Assembly: GCA_963514535.1 (NCBI GenBank) | Contig: CAUPUB010000047.1 | Coordinates: forward strand, 1-16,318 | Direction: 5' to 3' | DNA: 16,318 bases | Source of the DNA: CAJPSE01 sp963514535 | GTDB taxonomy: Bacteria; Synergistota; Synergistia; Synergistales; Aminobacteriaceae | Shown: in pieces, positions 6,725 through 16,318 of the stretch | Layout: every line of letters begins with the position of its first letter | Position numbering within the stretch: the first letter of the stretch is position 1 | Position numbers and translations under genes: made by a program | The notes under the pieces: generated by a model | What the model was told of the DNA's origin: nothing | The model's database searches: none | What the model saw: only the letters and a program-made list of their open reading frames with translations

Positions 6725-8014
6725 GTGGAGGAATCGAAGCGGGAGGCGTGGGCGTGGCGGGCCGGGATGTCCGCCTATCGCCTGGGGATCAACGCCTTTT
6801 TTGCGGCCGGCGGCCTGCAGTGGCTGCGCCGGAAATACGACGTCGGACTGGATGAGCGGATGGGACGCTTCGAGGGGGTTCCGCAGGGGGGGGTGTGGGT
6901 CCACGCCGTTTCGGTCGGTGAGGTGCAGTCCGCCAGCTCCCTGATCCGGGCGATGAAGCGCGGTGCACCCCCGTCCGGCTCGTCACCCTTGCCCTGCCTG
7001 CTCTCCACCGTCACGCGGACGGGCCGGGAGATGGCCGAACAGTTGATCGGCGGTGCGGCGGACAGGATGGTCTACAGCCCCTGGGACGTCCCCAGGTTCG
7101 TTCGTTCTGCTCTCGACGCCGCACGTCCCAAGGCCTACGTTGCGATGGAGACGGAGCGCTGGCCCGAGATGCTCTCCGAGCTGAAGGCACGGGGCATCCC
7201 CGCATTTCTGGCGAACGGCAGGCTCTCGGAGAGGAGCTTCCGAAAGCTCAGGAGGCAGGCCCCGTTCTGGCGCGGCGTCCTCTCCTGCTTCGAGCGCATC
7301 CTCGTGCGTTTCGACGAGGATCGGGAGCACTTCCTGGCCCTGGGCGTCCCCGCGGAGAAGCTCGTCGTGACGGGCGACTGCAAGGTGGACGCGCTGATGA
7401 ACCGCAAGGCCAAGGCCGACGCGTCCCGCTGGGCGCACCTGCGGCGGGGGGACGCGCCCCTGTTCGTGGCCGGCAGCACGCACGAGGGCGAGGACGACAT
7501 CGTGATCGCCGCCTTCCGCAGGCTTCGGCGCAGCCATCCGGGCGCCCGCCTGGTGATCGTGCCGCGCCATCCCGAGCGCGCCCTGTTTGCCGTTGCCGCG
7601 GCGCTGCCCTACCCGGAGCTCCGCGCGGACCTGCTCTCCCGACTCCCCGACGACTGGGACGTCGCTGTGGCCGACCGCATCGGCCTGCTCTTCGACCTCT
7701 ACGCGGCGGCCGACGCGGCGTTCGTCGGGGGCAGCCTCGTGCAGAAGGGCGGCCAGAACCCTCTGGAGCCTGCACTGCTGGAGGTCCCGACGATGCACGG
7801 CCCGGACATGGCCGACTTCCCGGACACGGAGCGCATGGACCGCATGGGGGCCGCGCAGCGCGTCCGGAGCGCCAACGAGCTCGCATCCGCCTGGGAACGC
7901 GCCCTGGCGCCGGCCGAGAGGGAGCGCGTCCGCAGAGCCTGTCGGGGGTACTTCGAGACGCTCGGGGGTGCGGCGGAGCGGACGTGGTCCGTGATCAAGA
8001 CATACGTAAAATGA
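6725..8014 (+). CDS. waaA: 3-deoxy-D-manno-octulosonic acid (KDO) transferase
   Basis: A 429-residue GT30 enzyme, the usual family length, that moves KDO from CMP-KDO to lipid IVA at the inner membrane in LPS core synthesis. Family motifs in order: VWVHAVSVGEVQSA (57-70, with the conserved general-base glutamate at E66), VAMETERWPEML with GIPAFLANGRLSERSF (canonical METELWP...ANARLSERS), TGDCKVDALM, FVAGSTHEGED (247-257), RLVIVPRHPER, and GGQNPLEPALL (342-352) for nucleotide-sugar binding. The start is GTG 6725 with GGAGG 8 nt upstream. A short hydrophobic stretch near 15-27 may be the membrane contact. No lpxK or other LPS gene is in the window. The next gene starts within the stop (ATGA at 8011). 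Confidence 0.93.
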   Translation: MEESKREAWAWRAGMSAYRLGINAFFAAGGLQWLRRKYDVGLDERMGRFEGVPQGGVWVHAVSVGEVQSASSLIRAMKRGAPPSGSSPLPCLLSTVTRTGREMAEQLIGGAADRMVYSPWDVPRFVRSALDAARPKAYVAMETERWPEMLSELKARGIPAFLANGRLSERSFRKLRRQAPFWRGVLSCFERILVRFDEDREHFLALGVPAEKLVVTGDCKVDALMNRKAKADASRWAHLRRGDAPLFVAGSTHEGEDDIVIAAFRRLRRSHPGARLVIVPRHPERALFAVAAALPYPELRADLLSRLPDDWDVAVADRIGLLFDLYAAADAAFVGGSLVQKGGQNPLEPALLEVPTMHGPDMADFPDTERMDRMGAAQRVRSANELASAWERALAPAERERVRRACRGYFETLGGAAERTWSVIKTYVK

Positions 8015-9282
8015 CCCTGCAGTTTGATCCCGTAGAGTTGGAGGCACAGCGATTCATGAGGTGCGGTGATTCATTGAGAAAGGACACGTTGTTCGGCGCA
8101 CCCCTGATCGAGACGTTCCGCGCGTCGCTGGACGAGCGCTCGCGCGCCGCCCTGGCCGCGGCGGCCCGGCGCATCGTCGAGGTCAAGGAGCGGGGGGGCA
8201 GGGTGATGGTCGTCACCGGGAGCGGCCCCAATATCCACGAGGGGGTCACGACCCTCATTGCGGAGCTGATCCGCGTCGGGCTGGTCGATGCCGTCTCCAC
8301 GAGCTCCGCCGTCGTCTCCCACGAGATGGGCGGTGCGCTCGACCGGGTGTGGCGCGTGGACGCGGCGGCCCTCGGGATGGACATGGACAAGATGCCGCGG
8401 GGCGACCTGTTCGAGTTCACGCGGATGGGGGACGCGGAGTGGGCGGCCCTGAGGCGGGAGATGCCACTGGACGACGAGCTCCTGGAGCGGGGTCGAAGGC
8501 TCCCCGTGCGCAGCGAGATCGTCAAGGCGGCCGGGAACATGGCCTATCCGATGGGCCTGAGGGGCGAGCGCCTGGCGGGCGAGATCCTGACCCTGGCGCA
8601 GCTCTACGGCCTTCCCTTCGAGGCCGTGGCCGGCTGGGGGTGCGACCCCCGCACCATGCTGGGTGCGGCGGACGCGCGCGGCGTCCCCGTGCTGGTGACG
8701 ATCCCGCAGCTCATCGGCGGGGGAGCGGTGGGGATGGCCATTGGCGACAGCATCCCCATCTCCGCGCGCTCCATGCGCCTGGCCCGGATGCTCGCGGACT
8801 GCGACGTCATCATCGAATCCGCTGTCGCCCTGACGCAGGAGATCCACGACGGCCCCTTCGAGTGCTACACGGGCCACGGCATCTGGGCCTCCTGGGCCCG
8901 GCAGTTCACCTACAGCCTCCGGGACAAGACGCTGGTGCGCATCGATCTGGACGAGAACCTCAGGCGCGCCGTCGAGCTGGACGACACCGTCCAGAACGCC
9001 ATCGACAGAGGGCTGCCCAAGACGAAGGTGGCACGCATCCCCTTCCGCATGGAGATGTCCGCCTTCGCCCGCCACGAGGGCAGTGTCCCGGTCATCGGCG
9101 ACATCGGCCGGGTCTGGCCCGTCCTGGCCCACGACGTGGCGGCGGCCCTGGGCGTGGAGCTGGAGTTCCTCTCCGCCTCCCAGGAGACACCGGAGGGCGC
9201 GGCGATGCGCACGTGGATTGTCGACGCCGTCCGGCCGCTCGACCGGGACCGGATGCTGGAACGCGCCCAGTCGTGGTGCTGA
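8011..9282 (+). CDS. Uncharacterised conserved-looking cytosolic protein, possibly nucleotide- or NAD-binding
   Basis: A 423-residue protein I do not recognise with confidence. No signal peptide or TM helix. ATG 8011 overlaps the waaA stop (ATGA), the same coupling seen at two other junctions here. An alternative is ATG 8056 with GGAGG at 8040-8044, 11 nt upstream, which would drop 15 residues. Features: a beta-strand plus glycine turn, VMVVTGSGPNIHEG (65-78); a segment IRVGLVDAVSTSSAVVSHEM; a Gly/Ala-rich second half beginning AGWGCDPRTMLGAADARG (about 207-224) and PQLIGGGAVGMAIGDSI; then FECYTGHGIW (about 283-292). The pattern of a Gly-rich phosphate-type loop, then 'VDA..S.SAVVSHEM', faintly recalls the Rossmann-like LOR/SDH C-terminal domain (TIGR00300) or deoxyhypusine-synthase-type folds. 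That is a weak inference. Its place after waaA and before ybaK does not settle a function. Confidence 0.8.
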   Translation: MTLQFDPVELEAQRFMRCGDSLRKDTLFGAPLIETFRASLDERSRAALAAAARRIVEVKERGGRVMVVTGSGPNIHEGVTTLIAELIRVGLVDAVSTSSAVVSHEMGGALDRVWRVDAAALGMDMDKMPRGDLFEFTRMGDAEWAALRREMPLDDELLERGRRLPVRSEIVKAAGNMAYPMGLRGERLAGEILTLAQLYGLPFEAVAGWGCDPRTMLGAADARGVPVLVTIPQLIGGGAVGMAIGDSIPISARSMRLARMLADCDVIIESAVALTQEIHDGPFECYTGHGIWASWARQFTYSLRDKTLVRIDLDENLRRAVELDDTVQNAIDRGLPKTKVARIPFRMEMSAFARHEGSVPVIGDIGRVWPVLAHDVAAALGVELEFLSASQETPEGAAMRTWIVDAVRPLDRDRMLERAQSWC

Positions 9283-9315
9283 CTCCGTGCCGAAGAGGGG
9301 GAAAGGAGGTTCGCC

Positions 9316-9792
9316 ATGAGCAAGGGTGGTGACAGGACCAACGCGATGCGCATTCTGGACGCCAGGGGCGCGGCCTACGAGGCCCTCTCCTTCCCCGCCT
9401 CCGAGGCCGTGAGCGCGCTCGAGGCGGCGCACCTGCTCGGACTGGAGCCCGAGGGGCTCTTCAAGACCCTCGTCACGGTCGGCAGGACGCGGAACCATTA
9501 CGTCTTCGTCGTGCCCGCGACGGGCGCTCTGGACCTGAGGAAGGCCGCCCGGGCCGTTGGGGAGAAGTCCGTCGAGATGGTACACTCCAGGGAGCTTCTG
9601 CCGCTGACGGGCTACGTGCACGGCGGGTGCTCCCCCGTCGGAATGAAGAGGGCCTTCCCCACCGTCATCGACGCCTCCGCGGAGCGGATCGGGACGATCG
9701 TCGTCAGCGCGGGCCGAATCGGCCACCAGCTCAGGATCCCTCTGGAGGAGCTACGCAAGGCCCTGGAGTTCACCCTGGCGGACCTGATTTAG
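9316..9792 (+). CDS. ybaK: YbaK/EbsC-type Cys-tRNA(Pro) deacylase
   Basis: A 158-residue trans-editing enzyme of the INS/YbaK superfamily that hydrolyses mis-acylated Cys-tRNA(Pro). Seen: the N-terminal family string RTNAMRILDARGAAYEAL (7-24), the invariant lysine in GLFKTLV (K50), the strand HYVFVVPATGALDLRKAARA, and the GGCSPVGMKR loop that shapes the substrate pocket. The length matches the family (about 155-160). ATG 9316 has AGGAGG (9304-9309) 6 nt upstream, the best ribosome-binding site in the window. It follows the uncharacterised gene by 33 bp. The alaS promoter begins right at its stop, which places two translation-fidelity genes side by side. Confidence 0.92.
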   Translation: MSKGGDRTNAMRILDARGAAYEALSFPASEAVSALEAAHLLGLEPEGLFKTLVTVGRTRNHYVFVVPATGALDLRKAARAVGEKSVEMVHSRELLPLTGYVHGGCSPVGMKRAFPTVIDASAERIGTIVVSAGRIGHQLRIPLEELRKALEFTLADLI

Positions 9793-9799
9793 GTATAAT
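9769..9799 (+). promoter_or_regulatory. Promoter of the alaS-ruvX operon, overlapping the end of ybaK
   Basis: A perfect TATAAT at 9794-9799 lies 2 bp after the ybaK stop. TTCACC at 9769-9774 (4 of 6) is a possible -35 but the spacing is 19 bp, so it is weak. An inverted repeat ATATTC-GG-GAATAT (9798-9811) overlaps the -10 and the start-site region and could be an operator. Confidence 0.55.
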
Positions 9800-9811
9800 A
9801 TTCGGGAATAT

Positions 9812-9927
9812 ATGGGGAGAGGGGTGTCTCCGGACGGTCGGGCGGCCTTCCGGGTGGTTTGTTTTTCGTGTCCGCCCGGTTTACCGGCCGAGGGCGGCCG
9901 TCTTTCGAAGGGGAGAGGATCCAGAAG
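9812..9927 (+). promoter_or_regulatory. Structured 5' leader of alaS
   Basis: About 115 nt of transcribed leader with several inverted repeats: GGAGA (9816-9820) with TCTCC (9827-9831), CGGGCGG (9839-9845) with CCGCCCG (9872-9878), and CGGCC (9885-9889) with GGCCG (9896-9900). The repeats could form alternative helices. I see no T-box specifier/antiterminator layout and no U-run terminator, so regulation by the leader is only a possibility. Confidence 0.35.
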
Positions 9928-12569
<2,642 letters not shown>

Positions 12570-12573
<4 letters not shown>

Positions 12574-13022
12574 ACGGGACCTGGGACGAAGACCTCCCGA
12601 AGGGGCGCGTCCTGGCCCTCGATGTTGGCTCCGTCCGCATCGGTGCGGCCGTGACGGATCCTCTGCGCGTCATCGCGCAGGGGATCGCCGTATGGCCGGT
12701 CAACGACGGTAAGGAGGGATGGCGTAAGAAGTTCGAGGCGTGCCTCGCGGAGTACGATCCTGTCCTGGTCCTCATCGGAATGCCGACCCGAACGAGCGGG
12801 AGCGCGGGCCCCGAGGGGGAGCGCATCGCCGCCCTCGTCGACGGGCTCCGGGAGTCCTACCCGGACCGGACCTTCGAGACGTGGGACGAACGGTACACCA
12901 CGGTCATCGCCCAGCGGGCGCTGCTGGAAGGCGACGTCTCGCGCAGGGAGCGCAGGGGCAAGGTGGACAAGGTAGCCGCGGCGCTGATCCTGCAGAGCTG
13001 GCTGGAATACAGGAGGCCGTGA
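12570..13022 (+). CDS. ruvX: RuvX/YqgF family RNase H-fold nuclease (putative Holliday junction resolvase)
   Basis: A 150-residue protein. The RNase H-like core is complete: LALDVGSVRIGAAVTDP with the catalytic D18, LIGMPTRTSGSAGPEGERI, ETWDERYTT (D106, E107) and the C-terminal KVDKVAAALILQSWLE (D133). In E. coli YqgF is essential and has been linked to 16S/pre-rRNA processing as well as Holliday junctions. ATG 12570 overlaps the alaS stop by ATGA with no separate Shine-Dalgarno, so it is likely translated by coupling. A gene order of alaS followed by ruvX is common in bacteria. The central loop 'MPTRTSGSAG' departs from the usual 'LPLNMDGT', but the active-site residues are kept. Confidence 0.92.
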
Positions 13023-13044
13023 CCCCGTTTTCGAGGTCCCGGCC
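13015..13044 (+). terminator. Hairpin across the ruvX stop codon, possible terminator or mRNA 3'-end structure
   Basis: Pairs GGCCG (13015-13019) with CGGCC (13040-13044), GACC (13021-13024) with GGTC (13035-13038), and CG with CG around a TTTT loop (13028-13031): 11 base pairs with two single mismatches. No U-run follows, so classical intrinsic termination is doubtful. The ruvX TGA (13020-13022) lies inside the stem. Confidence 0.45.
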
Positions 13045-13088
13045 TGATGGAGGATTTCCCTAAAAGAACAGAAAAGGGGTGAAGCGTA

Positions 13089-13952
13089 ATGGTTATGAAC
13101 GTGACCTCGATGCTCTCCAACGGCTATCTGCGCCCGGCGATCCGAATCGGTGTCCTGCAGGACGTTGCCCGGCAGGAGCCACTCCAGGATCAGGCCCTTG
13201 CCCGGCAGGAACAACAAGTTCTGGTCGAGGAACAGGGCCTGCGCCTGGATGCGGGGCCCCTGGCCGAGGTCTCCACCGTCTATCATTACACCCTGGGCCC
13301 GGACGGAAGGCGATACATCACCGGCGCCTCCGTCGTGGTGAAGGAGGACCGGGAGGGTCCGGAACGGGGTGGGACGCCCTCCCTTGAGACCGCAGGGGGC
13401 AGAACCGCGTCGGACGAGGGGGCGGAGCGGACGGATGGGGCAAGCAGGGCCTCGGGCAACGGAGGCCCTGGAGGTGAAAGAAGCCCTGGAGGAAGCCCTG
13501 AAAAAGACGCCGTCGTCCGAGAGCTTCGGAACACGGAGCGCGAGGTGATCGCCCACGAGGCGGCGCACCAGGCCGCGGCCGGGCGCTTTGGTGGCCCCGT
13601 CAGCTACACCCGAACCACGGGGCCGGACGGCAAAAGCTACATTACGGGAGGGGAGGTCCCCATACACTTTGTCGCGGGCTCCACGCCCGAGGAGACGCTG
13701 AGCAACCTGGAGCAGGTCCAGAAGGCGGCCTTAGCGCCGGGGGATCCCTCGGCGCAGGACATCCGCGTGGCGGCCCAGGCTGCGGCCAGGGCCGCGCAGG
13801 CACGGCATGACATCGCCCGGAGCCGGGAGAGGGACGGCGCCGAGCGGGCGGCGGCGGTTCCCGTCCGGGAAGGGGAGGACCCCTCAAAGACGGGAGTCTC
13901 CTCCGTCCTGGCGGCGCTGCGCTTTTCCCAGCTCCAGGATAGCCCGGCGTGA
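13089..13952 (+). CDS. Putative metalloprotease of the SprA-related family with HExxH motif
   Basis: A 287-residue protein of the SprA-related/CJM1_0395-type family. Its core is EVIAHEAAHQAAAG, with H156-E157-x-x-H160 as the likely zinc motif. It is followed by the family signature GGPVSYTRTTGPDGKSYITGG (169-189, broken here as GGPVSYT and GPDGKSYITGG) and SNLEQVQKAALAPGDPSAQD. The N-terminal half lacks a signal peptide and is Gln-rich, with a 33-bp near-repeat at 13165-13177 and 13198-13210 (VARQE and LARQE). It contains a second copy of the signature, YTLGPDGRRYITGAS (67-81), without HExxH. A Gly/Ser/Glu-rich linker joins the halves. ATG 13089 has AGGGGTGA (13075-13082) 6 nt upstream. Proteolysis is inferred from the motif only. 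Confidence 0.8.
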   Translation: MVMNVTSMLSNGYLRPAIRIGVLQDVARQEPLQDQALARQEQQVLVEEQGLRLDAGPLAEVSTVYHYTLGPDGRRYITGASVVVKEDREGPERGGTPSLETAGGRTASDEGAERTDGASRASGNGGPGGERSPGGSPEKDAVVRELRNTEREVIAHEAAHQAAAGRFGGPVSYTRTTGPDGKSYITGGEVPIHFVAGSTPEETLSNLEQVQKAALAPGDPSAQDIRVAAQAAARAAQARHDIARSRERDGAERAAAVPVREGEDPSKTGVSSVLAALRFSQLQDSPA

Positions 13953-13998
13953 TCCCTGGATCCGAGTCCGGACAAAATAAAAATTTCCTTATTAGGGG

Positions 13999-14004
13999 TA
14001 TAAT
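13999..14004 (+). promoter_or_regulatory. -10 box upstream of the chemoreceptor gene
   Basis: A perfect TATAAT in an AT-rich stretch (13974-14004). No good -35 at 16-18 bp. TAAA at 13978-13981, 14 bp before GGGTATAA, is a partial match to a sigma28 promoter, which often drives chemotaxis genes, but the -10 matches sigma70 better. Confidence 0.5.
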
Positions 14005-14034
14005 TCTCGTGTCGCTTAGTGGCACGGCTCAAAA

Positions 14035-14065
14035 TTATCTGGAAGGGAATTTATCTGGAAGGGAA
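14035..14065. repeat. 15-bp tandem direct repeat in the leader of the chemoreceptor gene
   Basis: TTATCTGGAAGGGAA at 14035-14049 and again at 14051-14065 (period 16). Both copies contain a purine-rich GGAAGGG that resembles a ribosome-binding site, 17 and 33 nt upstream of ATG 14081. The actual site is more likely AAGGTG at 14065-14070. Confidence 0.85.
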
Positions 14066-14080
14066 AGGTGTTCATCAATA

Positions 14081-16195
14081 ATGTTTCGTAACGTCAAGCT
14101 CTCCATGAAGCTGGCACTGGGGTTCGGGCTGGTGCTTGTGGTCTTCGTGACTGCGGTGATGATCAGCTGGTTGCAAATTGGCCGGGTTGAGGAGGACAGC
14201 CGTTTCTTGAATAAGGTGAACGACGCCCAGCACCTTATGAGCGAACTTGAGAGTGATATAGCTAAGGCACGCTTTGAGGTTCGGGACTACATGTACTCCG
14301 AGAACCCGGACAGCCTGAAGAGGGCCCGTGAGGTCCTGACCGAGGCGAAGACCCACATAGAGGTGGGCAAGTTGATGTATGCCTCGGACCCCCGGTTGAG
14401 TTCCCTGGAGTCTCTTCCTGATATGGACGCCCCACTCGATCAATACTCCAGAAATGTGGAGGCCGTCGCCAGCCTGATGGAGGCGAAACAAAAGAATATC
14501 CAGGGGCTTACGGCTGCTTCCATATCCTTGTTGGAGGGCCTTGAGCGCGTTTCCGATCTCCAGTACCAGGGGGCAAATCAGGAAGCGGAGGCTGGAGACA
14601 CTGAGAGATTAAAGCGACGGTTCGAACAGATTCACGTGGTGGAGAGTCTGCTGACCCAGACGGGTGAGATTCGCCGGACATATTACCGGGCGGCGGTGAA
14701 CCGCGACGTTGAGGCGATGAGCAATATCCTGCCCATGGTGGACGCGATGCGCCAGCAGACCGAAAAATTGTTTTCCGAATCGATGCAGGGCGACGTCAAA
14801 GACGAATTGGAAAAAATATTGCCGTGCCTCAATAGCTTTTCGAACGACATAAAGGCAGCGGTAGATCAATACAAGCAGCTGAACGACCTCCACAACACCC
14901 GACAGACCTACAGCAGAAGTCTGGCCGAGAGCATCGATAAAATTTACGACATATCGCAGACCCGGCTTCGGACGATCTCAAACGAATCGACGGATAGCCT
15001 GAGTTCCGCCATCCTGACGTTGCTTTCTTTGACGGTTGTAGCGGTTGTGGCAGGGTTGCTGATCGCATTTTTGATCGGTCGTATCATCACTGTGCCGTTG
15101 AAACGGATCGTCCTTCTGGCGGATCGTGCGAAGAAGGGTGATCTGACGATCCTGCGCGGAGACTTCGGCGGGGAGAGCCGGGATGAGATGGGCAAGCTCG
15201 CCGATGCCCTGGCGGAGATGATCGGGGCACAGCGTGCCGCGATGACGGAGATCGTTTCAATAGCCGGCCAGGTTGCGGAGAGCGCGGATACGGTCCGGAA
15301 CTCGTCGAACCAGAACAGCGATTACATTCGGGAAGCGAGGGCGGCGATAGAGAGCGTGGTGGCGCTTTGCGAGTCCAATTCGGCGTCGCTCCAGGAGAGC
15401 AACGCAGGCACCGAGGAGATGTCAGCGGCGTCGATGACTGCAGCTCAGGCGGCTACGGACTGCGCGGAGTTCATCTCGCACACCACGCAGATCTCAAGCC
15501 ATGCGGTGGAGACGGTTCAAGAGACGATCCAGGATATGGAGCTCCTGTTCAAGAAATCCGAGGAGAGCGGGGAAAAACTGCAGGAGCTGGTGAACTCCGT
15601 CGAGCAGATCAGCGGATTTGTCGGTGTGATCACCTCCATAGCGGACCAGACGAACCTTCTGGCTTTGAACGCGGCAATCGAAGCGGCACGTGCCGGCGAG
15701 GCAGGGCGCGGATTCGCTGTGGTTGCGGAGGAGGTCCGAAAGCTGGCCGAGGAGTCGGGGCGCGCGGCAAGCAGCGTCAGGGGTCTTATCGACACGCTTC
15801 AAACAGGAGCCCGTGAGACGATGGATTCAAGCACGCAGTCCTCGGAGCTGCTGACGGCGACGATGAAAAAAGCGGACAGCGCCAAGGAGTCCCTGAGCGA
15901 CGCGATGAGTCAGATAGACAAGGCGAACGACCGTATCCAGAGCATCGCCGCGGTGGCGGAGGAGCAGGCGGCATCGAGCCGCGAGATCGCCTCGGGCATC
16001 GACAACTCGACGAAAACAACGGTGGATATCCTCCAGAGCATGGAACATATCCATACGGCTGCGGACGAGACTACGCGTGTGTCGGAGGACATGGCCAAAC
16101 AGGCGGACGGCCTTTCGGGTTTTGCGCAGAGTCTGAAGGACGCGCTGTCCCGCTTCAAGGTGTCGGAGGATGGTCCAAGAGCGTTGAGAGGTTGA
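14081..16195 (+). CDS. Methyl-accepting chemotaxis protein with a helical (HBM-like) periplasmic sensor
   Basis: A 704-residue transmembrane chemoreceptor that signals through CheA/CheW. ATG 14081 gives a clean N-terminus: TM1 at about 9-30, an all-helical periplasmic region at about 30-305 in the size range of helical bimodular (HBM) sensors, TM2 at 310-333, HAMP to about 386, and a long MA signalling coiled coil to about 690. The conserved hairpin tip is ITSIADQTNLLALNAAIEAA from I517, ending ARAGEAGRGFAVVAEEVRKL. The C-terminus (FKVSEDGPRALRG) lacks the NWETF-type pentapeptide that tethers CheR/CheB in enteric receptors. The gene looks lower in G+C than its neighbours, most clearly in the sensor half. 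The ligand is unknown. No other che gene is present. Confidence 0.93.
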   Translation: MFRNVKLSMKLALGFGLVLVVFVTAVMISWLQIGRVEEDSRFLNKVNDAQHLMSELESDIAKARFEVRDYMYSENPDSLKRAREVLTEAKTHIEVGKLMYASDPRLSSLESLPDMDAPLDQYSRNVEAVASLMEAKQKNIQGLTAASISLLEGLERVSDLQYQGANQEAEAGDTERLKRRFEQIHVVESLLTQTGEIRRTYYRAAVNRDVEAMSNILPMVDAMRQQTEKLFSESMQGDVKDELEKILPCLNSFSNDIKAAVDQYKQLNDLHNTRQTYSRSLAESIDKIYDISQTRLRTISNESTDSLSSAILTLLSLTVVAVVAGLLIAFLIGRIITVPLKRIVLLADRAKKGDLTILRGDFGGESRDEMGKLADALAEMIGAQRAAMTEIVSIAGQVAESADTVRNSSNQNSDYIREARAAIESVVALCESNSASLQESNAGTEEMSAASMTAAQAATDCAEFISHTTQISSHAVETVQETIQDMELLFKKSEESGEKLQELVNSVEQISGFVGVITSIADQTNLLALNAAIEAARAGEAGRGFAVVAEEVRKLAEESGRAASSVRGLIDTLQTGARETMDSSTQSSELLTATMKKADSAKESLSDAMSQIDKANDRIQSIAAVAEEQAASSREIASGIDNSTKTTVDILQSMEHIHTAADETTRVSEDMAKQADGLSGFAQSLKDALSRFKVSEDGPRALRG

Positions 16196-16201
16196 CCTGT
16201 A

Positions 16202-16241
16202 TCCCGGACGGACGCTGCCCTGCTTCTGTCCGGGAGTTTTT
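16202..16241 (+). terminator. Intrinsic terminator of the chemoreceptor gene
   Basis: An 8-bp perfect stem, TCCCGGAC (16202-16209) with GTCCGGGA (16228-16235), with an 18-nt loop, followed by AG and five T residues (16237-16241). It starts 7 bp after the stop codon. Confidence 0.88.
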
Positions 16242-16262
16242 ATATAACGGCATCTACGGCCC

Positions 16263-16281
16263 CTAGGGAAGCGCTGATTAA
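16263..16281. mobile_element. Possible left end of an insertion sequence at the window edge
   Basis: CTAG (16263-16266) is followed by GGAAGCGCTGATTAA (16267-16281) and then AT-rich DNA to the end. IS5-family elements favor YTAR targets such as CTAG, and many such elements have ends beginning GG-A. No transposase ORF or matching right end is in the window, so this is a resemblance only. Confidence 0.3.
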
Positions 16282-16318
16282 AACAAAAATGCATATTTTA
16301 CCAAAGGTAAGTATGCAA

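Noticed and set aside
8071..9726. A 551-codon minus-strand open frame opposite the uncharacterised gene and ybaK
   Set aside because: It is a shadow of two plus-strand genes with ribosome-binding sites or coupled starts; its product has the charged, repeat-like composition of an antisense frame.
9812..9927. T-box riboswitch in the alaS leader
   Set aside because: The leader is too short, with no recognisable T-box sequence and no terminator/antiterminator pair.

Overview
The window is GC-rich bacterial DNA, roughly two-thirds G+C by eye, packed with genes. It comes from a diderm organism: it has a KDO transferase (waaA) for LPS core, a MacA-type periplasmic adaptor, an exported LmeA/DUF2993 protein and a chemoreceptor. 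This gene mix, the Rpn-type protein with an AEGR tail and the base composition fit Synergistota (for example a Fretibacterium-like organism). That placement is an inference; no rRNA or marker comparison was possible.

Layout. (1) 2-382: the 3' end of an Rpn/PD-(D/E)XK-type nuclease or transposase-like gene with nine 12-bp repeats. (2) 522-3823: a good promoter, then macA, a MacB-type ATPase and a MacB-type permease in a tight operon. This is a tripartite-type exporter with the ATPase and permease as separate genes and no outer-membrane channel nearby. (3) 3857-6435, minus strand: an LmeA/DUF2993 exported lipid-binding-type protein followed by a polytopic DUF4153 membrane protein. (4) 6436-6724: a divergent intergenic region with a perfect -10 box on each strand. 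(5) 6725-9792: waaA, an uncharacterised 423-residue protein overlapping it by ATGA, and ybaK (mis-charged tRNA deacylase). (6) 9794-13022: a promoter and structured leader, then alaS and ruvX overlapping by ATGA, ending in a hairpin across the ruvX stop. (7) 13089-13952: a SprA-family putative metalloprotease with an internal motif duplication. (8) 13999-16241: a promoter, a methyl-accepting chemotaxis protein with a long helical periplasmic sensor, and a clear intrinsic terminator. (9) 16242-16318: an AT-rich edge with CTAG followed by a sequence that looks like an insertion-sequence end.

Functionally the left and centre are about the cell envelope (export, LPS core, membrane-lipid proteins). 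The middle-right is translation quality control and housekeeping (ybaK, alaS, ruvX). The right end is sensing. I found no CRISPR array, tRNA, rRNA, toxin-antitoxin pair or obvious defence island. The best candidates for new biology are the 423-residue protein between waaA and ybaK, the duplicated motif in the SprA-like protein, the LmeA-DUF4153 pair, and a 12-bp repeat pair upstream of the macA promoter.
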